Assembly (NCBI GenBank): GCA_020347545.1 | Contig: CP070731.1 | Span: 2,461,234 to 2,466,541 of the forward strand | From: Flavobacteriaceae bacterium | GTDB lineage: Bacteria > Bacteroidota > Bacteroidia > Flavobacteriales > Flavobacteriaceae | DNA: 5,308 nt | Direction: 5' to 3' | In this document: piece after piece, positions 1 through 5,308 of the stretch | Layout: the number at the start of each line of letters is the position of its first letter | How positions within the stretch are numbered: position 1 is the stretch's first letter | The notes under the pieces: model-generated | What the model saw: the letters and a program-made list of their open reading frames with translations, nothing else | What the model was told of the DNA's origin: nothing | Database searches by the model: none | Translations under genes and position numbers: made by a program

Positions 1-1
1 T

Positions 2-1135
2 TTTACCCTAACTGAAGAACAGATAATGATACGGGATGCAGCTCGTGATTTTGCCCGAAATGAATTACTTCCCGGAGTTATAGAAAGAGATGAAAAACAG
101 GAATTCCCTCATGAACAGATCAAGAAAATGGGCGAACTCGGGTTTTTAGGCATGATGACAGATCCCAATTACGGGGGCGGGGGTATGGATACCGTTTCTT
201 ATGTGCTGGCCATGGAAGAAATTTCCAAGATAGATGCTTCGGCCTCAGTTGTGATGTCTGTAAATAATTCTCTCGTTTGCTGGGGGCTCGAAACCTTCGG
301 AACAGAAGAGCAGAAGCAAAAGTACCTTGTCCCTTTGGCTACAGGTGAAATCATCGGTGCATTTTGCCTGAGTGAACCGGAAGCCGGAAGTGATGCTACG
401 TCACAAAAAACAACCGCAATTGATAAAGGCGACCATTATATAGTGAATGGTACCAAAAACTGGATCACGAACGGAGGAACGGCAAGTGTTTACCTGGTCA
501 TCTGCCAGACTGATATAGAAAAAGGACATAAAGGCATCAATGCCCTCATCATTGAAAAGGACATGGAAGGGTTTGTTATTGGGCCCAAAGAAAATAAATT
601 AGGTATCAGGGGTTCAGACACCCATTCCTTGATGTTTAATAATGTAAAGGTCCCTAAAGAAAATAGAATCGGTGAAGACGGATTCGGTTTCAAATTTGCA
701 ATGAAAACCTTGGCCGGCGGGAGAATTGGCATTGCAGCTCAGGCCCTTGGAATTGCTTCGGGAGCCTATGAATTGGCTCTTCAGTATTCGAAAGAGCGAA
801 AGGCCTTTGGCAAGGAAATTAGCAAACATCAGGCAATTGCCTTTAAACTGGCGGATATGGCAACGGAAATAGAGGTTGCCAGGCTTCTTTGCCTGAAAGC
901 AGCCTGTGATAAGGATGAACATAAAAATTATGATCAGTCTGGAGCGATGGCGAAATTATACGCAGCTGAAATGGCTATGAGAAACACCGTTGAAGCAGTT
1001 CAGATCCACGGTGGCTACGGCTTTGTGAAAGAGTATCATGTTGAGCGCCTGATGCGGGATGCCAAGATTACACAGATCTATGAAGGAACCTCTGAAATTC
1101 AGAAAATTGTAATTTCGAGAGGGCTTCTCAAATAA
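2..1135 (+). CDS. Acyl-CoA dehydrogenase, short-chain/butyryl type (5' end cut by window)
   Basis: This FAD flavoenzyme oxidises a fatty or branched acyl-CoA to the trans-2-enoyl-CoA and passes electrons to electron-transfer flavoprotein; it is cytosolic. The frame is open from base 2 (F-T-L-T-E-E-Q-I), before the first ATG at 26. That matches the usual N-terminus of the family, so the true start is probably only a few bases left of the window and the full protein is about 379 residues, normal for the family. Counting from the ATG at 26, the first ACD signature (CLSEPEAGSDATS) is at residues 114-126, the flavin-contacting NWITNG at 145-150, and the second signature (from QIHGGYGF) at 326-345. 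The YEGTSEIQ motif is at 352-359, and its first Glu (353) aligns with the catalytic base of SCAD/MCAD. No key residue is missing. The gene ends 7 bases before the next one, suggesting an operon. Chain length or branched-chain preference cannot be read from sequence alone; a short-chain/butyryl substrate is inferred from overall resemblance. Confidence 0.95.
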   Translation, partial: FTLTEEQIMIRDAARDFARNELLPGVIERDEKQEFPHEQIKKMGELGFLGMMTDPNYGGGGMDTVSYVLAMEEISKIDASASVVMSVNNSLVCWGLETFGTEEQKQKYLVPLATGEIIGAFCLSEPEAGSDATSQKTTAIDKGDHYIVNGTKNWITNGGTASVYLVICQTDIEKGHKGINALIIEKDMEGFVIGPKENKLGIRGSDTHSLMFNNVKVPKENRIGEDGFGFKFAMKTLAGGRIGIAAQALGIASGAYELALQYSKERKAFGKEISKHQAIAFKLADMATEIEVARLLCLKAACDKDEHKNYDQSGAMAKLYAAEMAMRNTVEAVQIHGGYGFVKEYHVERLMRDAKITQIYEGTSEIQKIVISRGLLK

Positions 1136-1142
1136 AGATAAG

Positions 1143-2051
1143 ATGTCGTTAAAGGTTCTGGTTACAGGGGGTACGGGTGCAGTCGGAAGTCAGTTATGTG
1201 ACTTTCTTGCCGGTCAGAATTTTGAAGTCAGCGTCCTGAGCAGAAGAAAAAACGAAAACTCAAGGTATACCACCTACTTATGGGATTACAAACACGCGCT
1301 GATCGACAAAAAAGCCCTCGAAAACTGTGATTATATTGTTCATCTTGCCGGTGCGGGAATAGCCGATTCCAGATGGACATCTGAACGAAAGCGAGAGATT
1401 CTCGAAAGCCGCATAAAAACGACCTCACTCATTTACAAGGCACTCTCAACAGTTGACCACAAGGTTAAAGCCATCATTTCAGCATCTGCCGTAGGGTATT
1501 ACGGACAAATCAATTCAGATCACATTTATGTTGAAGATGATCCTCCAGGGGAAGATTTTGTTGCTCAGGTTTGTCAAAAATGGGAAGAGGAAAGCAGAAA
1601 GTTTGAGAATCTCGGTATTCGAACGGTTCAATTTAGAATCGGTATTGTTCTTATGAAAAAAGGCGGTGCCCTGGAGAAAATGGCGCTACCCTTTAACTAT
1701 AATGTTGGTGCAGTACTGGCCTCCGGAAAACAAATTATTCCTTGGATACATGTAGTAGACCTCTTGCGAATGATTTTGCTGGGAATTCAATCTTCGGAAA
1801 TGAAAGGCCCCTATAATGCCTGTTCACCTCATCCCGTCAGCAACAGTGCTTTTTCTAAATTACTTGCAAAAACCCTTAATAAACCCATATTGTTGCCGAA
1901 CATTCCAGAATTTGTCTTAAAAACAATTTTAGGTAAGCGTGCAGTACTATTAACAGCCGGAAGTAGGGTTTCTTCACAAAAAATTATCAACAGCGGATTC
2001 AAGTTTAATCATCCCGAACTTGAGCCCTGTTTGAGAGATATATTGACCTGA
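1143..2051 (+). CDS. TIGR01777-family NAD(P)-binding epimerase/oxidoreductase (YfcH/SDR39U1-like)
   Basis: This 302-residue protein belongs to the extended short-chain dehydrogenase group known as TIGR01777 (E. coli YfcH, vertebrate SDR39U1). The physiological substrate of the family is not established. An N-terminal Rossmann fold is shown by VTGGTGAVG (residues 7-15), the Gly-x-x-Gly-x-x-Gly dinucleotide-binding loop. Family hallmarks follow in order: HLAGAGIADSRWTSERK (67-83) running into ILESRIKTT, SASAVGYYG (113-121), CQKWEEE (144-150), RIGIVLMKKGGALEKMALPF (165-184) and PWIHVVDLL (200-208). The C-terminal DUF1731-like segment runs from about residue 248, with LLTAGSRVSSQKIINSGF near 269-286. 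Length is normal for the family and the frame is intact. The ATG at 1143 is chosen because it puts the Rossmann beta strand at the very N-terminus. The preceding bases are A-rich (TAAAGATAAG) with no real Shine-Dalgarno. The 7-base gap after the acyl-CoA dehydrogenase suggests co-transcription, but a shared pathway is not shown. The family call is confident; the function is unknown. Confidence 0.92.
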   Translation: MSLKVLVTGGTGAVGSQLCDFLAGQNFEVSVLSRRKNENSRYTTYLWDYKHALIDKKALENCDYIVHLAGAGIADSRWTSERKREILESRIKTTSLIYKALSTVDHKVKAIISASAVGYYGQINSDHIYVEDDPPGEDFVAQVCQKWEEESRKFENLGIRTVQFRIGIVLMKKGGALEKMALPFNYNVGAVLASGKQIIPWIHVVDLLRMILLGIQSSEMKGPYNACSPHPVSNSAFSKLLAKTLNKPILLPNIPEFVLKTILGKRAVLLTAGSRVSSQKIINSGFKFNHPELEPCLRDILT

Positions 2052-2071
2052 ATGAGCCATTCGACCGTTTA

Positions 2072-2099
2072 GAAATCATCAATATTTAAAGATGATTTT
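2072..2099 (+). terminator. Weak AU-rich hairpin, possible terminator of the upstream gene pair
   Basis: AAATCATC at 2073-2080 is perfectly complementary to GATGATTT at 2091-2098, with a 10-base loop and a possible extra G-U pair (2072 with 2099). It starts 21 bases after the stop of the TIGR01777-family gene, where a terminator would sit. The stem has only two G-C pairs and its T run is mostly within the stem rather than after it, so it is not a textbook intrinsic terminator. It could be a weak terminator, an mRNA 3'-end stabiliser, or chance in AT-rich DNA. Confidence 0.35.
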
Positions 2100-2168
2100 A
2101 ACATATCCACACTTTTTATAACGGTAAAATTGAGAATTTGCATTTCTTCTTTGGTTTAACACTTTTCT

Positions 2169-2201
2169 TTGATTTTTATCTATGGATTTCGCTATTTTTG
2201 T
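2169..2201 (+). promoter_or_regulatory. Candidate Bacteroidetes-type promoter for gltB
   Basis: The bases at 2193-2201 read TATTTTTGT, an exact fit to the Bacteroidetes -7 element TAnnTTTG followed by a pyrimidine. A TTG at 2169-2171 (within CTTTG) lies 21 bases upstream, inside the spacing range known for the -33 element in Flavobacterium. Transcription would then start near 2205-2209, only about 8-12 bases before the gltB ATG at 2217. Its place at the end of the only sizeable spacer, directly before a gene that is usually transcribed on its own or with gltD, supports the call. T-rich DNA makes chance matches fairly likely. Confidence 0.6.
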
Positions 2202-2216
2202 GAAAATTTACTAATT

Positions 2217-2267
2217 ATGGCGTACGAAAAACAGGGGGTTTATTTACCTGAATTTGAACATGACAAT
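2217..2267 (+). other. GltB propeptide coding segment (17 residues before catalytic Cys18)
   Basis: The first 17 codons precede the TGC at 2268-2270 that encodes the predicted catalytic cysteine. In bacterial GltB proteins and related class II amidotransferases a short leader is removed so that this cysteine becomes the N-terminal residue and glutaminase nucleophile. The leader here contains YLPEFEHDN, typical of the family. Cleavage is inferred by homology, not seen directly. Confidence 0.75.
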
Positions 2268-5200
2268 TGCGGAGCAGGTTTTATCTGCAGTCTGAATGGT
2301 GAAAAGACGAACAGCATTATACATGATGCACTTGAAATACTTATAAAATTAGAACACAGAGGAGCTGTAAGCGCCGATGGAAAAACAGGTGACGGAGCAG
2401 GTATCTTAATTGATATCCCCCATAAGTTCTTTCAAAAAAACTGTGATTTTGAACTTCCCGAGCAAGGAGAATATGCCGTGGGAATGATCTTCTTGCCAAA
2501 AGGAGTTAACCAACATCGATACTGTATTGAAGTTTTAGAATCGGAAATCAGGAATCAAGGACTTGAAGTGCTGGGCTGGAGACAGGTTCCGGTAAACCCC
2601 GAGCATCTGGGTCAGATTGCCGAAAGAACAGAGCCCTACATTAAGCAGATATTTGTTGGAAAAAACGGAAAGGATCTATCCAAATTGGAATTCAATGCAA
2701 AAGTTTATGCTGCCCGAAAAATAGCAGAACACAATATCTATGATTCAAAGCTAAAACATGCGAAACAATTTTATATTCCAAGTTTTTCAAACACTACGCT
2801 CATCTATAAGGGTCTGTTGATCCCTGAAGATATTAGAAATTACTATTCTGATCTTTCCGATCCTGATCTGGTGACAAGGCTTGCCCTCGTGCATCAAAGA
2901 TTTTCAACAAACACGGCTCCTTCATGGGATCTGGCACAACCTTTCAGGTTTATGTGTCACAACGGCGAGATCAATACCCTCAGAGGTAATGTGAGCAGAA
3001 TGAAGGCCAGACAGGAATTAATGAAAAGTGATCTGTTTGGAGAAGAAATTAAAGAGCTCTACCCGATTATTCTGGAGAAAAAATCGGATTCCGCATCCAT
3101 GGATATGGTGGTCGAAATGTTGCTGATGACAGGACGTTCCCTTCCTGAAGTTATGATGATGATGGTTCCTGAAGCCTGGGAAAAAGACAGTACCATGCCC
3201 GATGACAAAAAAGCATTTTACGAATACAATTCATGTATCATGGAGCCATGGGATGGCCCGGCTTCGGTACCCTTTACGGACGGAAATTACATTGGGGCCC
3301 TTTTGGATCGAAATGGATTAAGACCCTCGAGATTTACCGTGACCAAAAGCGGTTATGTTATCATGTCCTCTGAAATCGGGGTACTTGACATTAAACCTGA
3401 AGATGTAGTTCGCCACGGAAGGCTTGAGCCTGGTAAGATGTTCCTGGTCGATATGAATGAAGGACGTATTATTGAAGATGAAGAAGTTAAAAATGAAGTT
3501 ACGAAAAGGCATCCTTACCGTAAATGGCTCAATGAGAATTTGTTGCCCTTAGCCAATATTCCCTATACCGGAAATAAGTGTCCTGTAGAACTCACACCGT
3601 ACAAAACAAGGCAACGAATGTTCGGTTATACACTCGAAGATATTGATACCATTATCGCTCCAATGAGTAAAACAGGTAAAGAGGCTATTGGTTCGATGGG
3701 AACGGATACCCCTTTGGCTATTCTCTCGGAAAGACATCAGTTGCTTTATAACTATTTTAAACAACTATTCGCTCAGGTTACGAACCCGCCTCTTGATGGT
3801 ATACGAGAAGAAATCATTACAGATATAAGTCTGGCGATTGGAGAAGACAGAAATATCTTCAATGTTGCTCCGGATCATTGTAAAAAATTAAAAATTCAGA
3901 ATCCGGTTATCTCAAACGATGACCTGGATAAAATAAAGAACATCGACCATCCCGATTACAAGGCAATGGAAATTCCAATGCTTTACGATATCAAAAGAGG
4001 ATTGAATGCACTGGAAAAAGCCTTGGATCATATTGTTGATACAGCCTCAAAAGCAGTAGATGAAGGATACAATATCATGATTCTTACCGACCGAGGCGCT
4101 AATAAGGCGGATGGCCCAATTCCAGCATTACTCGCCTGTTCCTATTTGCATCATTCCTTGAACAATGCAATGAAGAGATCAAAATTCGGGATCATCATTG
4201 AATCTGCGGAACCCAGAGAACCACATCATTTTGCCACCCTGTTTGGATATGGAGCGAGTGCCATCAATCCTTATATGGTAAATGAAATTATCCGAGAAAA
4301 AGTAAATTCCGGAAGTATCTCCGGGATTGATGCTGAAGAAGCGGTACATAATTTCAATAAAGCTATCGGCAAAGGGATTCTTAAGATCATGAATAAAATT
4401 GGTATTTCCACTCTACATTCTTACAGGGCCTCTCAAATATTTGAAATACTAGGACTGAACAGCAAGTTTACAAATAAATATTTCCCAAATACAGCCTCTA
4501 GAATCGAGGGTATTGGATTGTATGAAATAGAAAGAGAGATTTCAAAGAGACATAAAAATGCCTTTTTTAACGACAAGATTGAAAATAACCTGAAACTCGA
4601 TATTGGTGGAGATTACAGGTGGAGAAGACAAGGTGAGAAACACATGTTCAACCCAACCACAGTTTCCAAACTTCAGCAGGCAGTTCGTACGAATAATACT
4701 GATAGCTACAAACAGTATTCAGATATGATCAATGAGCAAAATGAGAATCTGATGACACTTCGTGGACTGTTTGAATTTCAAAACCTTGATCCTATCCCGA
4801 TCGAGGAGGTAGAACCATGGACAGAGATCGTTAAACGATTCAAAACCGGTGCAATGTCTTACGGGTCCATAAGTAAGGAAGCTCATGAAAATCTTGCCAT
4901 TGCCATGAATCGTATTGGTGGTAAAAGTAATTCAGGAGAAGGTGGTGAGGACCTTAACAGGTTTAGAAAAGATCTTAATGGTGACAGCCGAAACAGTGCC
5001 ATCAAGCAGGTGGCATCGGGTCGATTTGGGGTCTCAAGTAATTACCTGACAAATGCTGAGGAAATACAGATTAAAATGGCCCAGGGAGCAAAACCTGGTG
5101 AAGGAGGGCAGCTTCCGGGAGAAAAAGTATTCCCGTGGATCGCCGAAGTCAGAAATTCTACACCTTATGTAGGGCTGATCTCACCTCCGCCCCATCACGA

Positions 5201-5308
5201 TATCTATTCTATTGAGGACCTCTCTCAGCTCATATTTGACCTGAAGAATGCCAACAGGGAAGCTCGAATCAACGTAAAGCTTGTTTCTGAAGTTGGTGTG
5301 GGAACAAT
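2217..5308 (+). CDS. gltB: Glutamate synthase large (alpha) subunit, 3' end cut by window
   Basis: GltB transfers the amide nitrogen of glutamine to 2-oxoglutarate, giving two glutamates, in the cytosolic GS-GOGAT ammonia-assimilation route. The frame is open from the ATG at 2217 to the right edge, 1030 codons of an expected ~1500. A class II glutamine amidotransferase domain fills residues 18 to about 430. Cys18 (HDNCGAGF) is the expected catalytic N-terminal nucleophile after removal of a 17-residue propeptide, followed by HQRFSTNT (226-233) and CHNGEINTLRGN (247-258). The central domain runs from about 462 (RQRMFG at 465-470, NPPLDGIREE at 523-532, ILTDRG at 622-627). The FMN-binding synthase domain follows, with GAMSYGSIS at 878-886, GGKSNSGEGGED at 901-912, AKPGEGGQLPG at 958-968 and ISPPPHHDIYS at 988-998. 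The 3Fe-4S cysteines and the C-terminal beta-helix domain lie beyond the window. The segment between GGED and IKQVASGRFG is short, as in NAD(P)H-type rather than ferredoxin-type enzymes, so a GltD partner is expected downstream. No Shine-Dalgarno precedes the start; the position of Cys18 supports this ATG. Confidence 0.97.
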   Translation, partial: MAYEKQGVYLPEFEHDNCGAGFICSLNGEKTNSIIHDALEILIKLEHRGAVSADGKTGDGAGILIDIPHKFFQKNCDFELPEQGEYAVGMIFLPKGVNQHRYCIEVLESEIRNQGLEVLGWRQVPVNPEHLGQIAERTEPYIKQIFVGKNGKDLSKLEFNAKVYAARKIAEHNIYDSKLKHAKQFYIPSFSNTTLIYKGLLIPEDIRNYYSDLSDPDLVTRLALVHQRFSTNTAPSWDLAQPFRFMCHNGEINTLRGNVSRMKARQELMKSDLFGEEIKELYPIILEKKSDSASMDMVVEMLLMTGRSLPEVMMMMVPEAWEKDSTMPDDKKAFYEYNSCIMEPWDGPASVPFTDGNYIGALLDRNGLRPSRFTVTKSGYVIMSSEIGVLDIKPEDVVRHGRLEPGKMFLVDMNEGRIIEDEEVKNEVTKRHPYRKWLNENLLPLANIPYTGNKCPVELTPYKTRQRMFGYTLEDIDTIIAPMSKTGKEAIGSMGTDTPLAILSERHQLLYNYFKQLFAQVTNPPLDGIREEIITDISLAIGEDRNIFNVAPDHCKKLKIQNPVISNDDLDKIKNIDHPDYKAMEIPMLYDIKRGLNALEKALDHIVDTASKAVDEGYNIMILTDRGANKADGPIPALLACSYLHHSLNNAMKRSKFGIIIESAEPREPHHFATLFGYGASAINPYMVNEIIREKVNSGSISGIDAEEAVHNFNKAIGKGILKIMNKIGISTLHSYRASQIFEILGLNSKFTNKYFPNTASRIEGIGLYEIEREISKRHKNAFFNDKIENNLKLDIGGDYRWRRQGEKHMFNPTTVSKLQQAVRTNNTDSYKQYSDMINEQNENLMTLRGLFEFQNLDPIPIEEVEPWTEIVKRFKTGAMSYGSISKEAHENLAIAMNRIGGKSNSGEGGEDLNRFRKDLNGDSRNSAIKQVASGRFGVSSNYLTNAEEIQIKMAQGAKPGEGGQLPGEKVFPWIAEVRNSTPYVGLISPPPHHDIYSIEDLSQLIFDLKNANREARINVKLVSEVGVGT

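Noticed and set aside
172..183. G-rich tract (two runs of five G separated by one C) as a possible G-quadruplex.
   Set aside because: Only two G runs are present, too few for an intramolecular quadruplex. The tract simply encodes the glycine-rich NYGGGGMD segment expected in acyl-CoA dehydrogenases.
490..922. Two overlapping open frames on the minus strand (490-732 and 614-922) inside the acyl-CoA dehydrogenase gene.
   Set aside because: They lie wholly within a well-conserved gene on the other strand, their translations resemble no known family, and no promoter is apparent. They are shadows of the real coding frame.
2052..2072. A 6-codon frame beginning with the ATG right after the stop of the TIGR01777-family gene.
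   Set aside because: Too short, with no recognisable content; a chance ATG in the spacer.
2182..2214. A 10-codon reading frame (MDFAIFVKIY) ending two bases before the gltB ATG, resembling a leader peptide.
   Set aside because: It overlaps the candidate promoter element at 2193-2201, so a transcript from that promoter would not contain its start. It has no glutamine or glutamate codon run, no ribosome binding site, and is short enough to arise by chance.
3147..3173. Run of four methionine codons in gltB (EVMMMMVPEAW), checked as a possible slippage or internal start site.
   Set aside because: A methionine-rich stretch before the P-E-A-W motif is normal in this domain of GltB, and the reading frame continues unchanged on both sides.
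3318..3764. Minus-strand open frames at 3318-3512 and 3549-3764.
   Set aside because: Both lie inside gltB, opposite highly conserved amidotransferase and central-domain sequence, and show no protein-like features of their own.

Overview
The window looks like a piece of a Bacteroidetes chromosome, most likely from the flavobacterial side. Three things point there: moderately AT-rich DNA with very AT-rich, T-tract-heavy spacers; no strong Shine-Dalgarno sequences before the two visible starts; and a good match to the Bacteroidetes/Flavobacterium promoter pattern (TTG, about 21 bases, TAnnTTTG) in front of the largest gene. The assignment is inferred from these features and from how the proteins read, not from a database search.

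Layout, all on the + strand. (1) Positions 2-1135 hold almost all of an acyl-CoA dehydrogenase of the short-chain/butyryl type; only its first one or few codons lie off the left edge. (2) Positions 1143-2051, 7 bases further on, hold a complete TIGR01777-family (YfcH/SDR39U1-like) NAD(P)-binding epimerase/oxidoreductase of unknown substrate, probably co-transcribed with the dehydrogenase. (3) Positions 2052-2216 are a 165-base AT-rich spacer with a weak hairpin just after the second gene and a candidate promoter close to the next start. (4) Positions 2217-5308 hold the first 1030 codons of gltB, the large subunit of glutamate synthase (GOGAT). It runs off the right edge inside its FMN-binding synthase domain.

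Functionally there are two unrelated transcription units. One is a catabolic/lipid-type pair, with the dehydrogenase feeding electrons from acyl-CoA oxidation to electron-transfer flavoprotein. The other is the central ammonia-assimilation enzyme, which uses glutamine and 2-oxoglutarate to make two glutamates. A gltD small subunit would be expected just beyond the right edge.

I read both strands for something undescribed and did not find a novel system. There is no mobile element, CRISPR array, tRNA/rRNA or toxin-antitoxin pair, and the genes read as intact housekeeping genes. The findings below are modest: promoter architecture, spacer structure, and the pairing of the first two genes.
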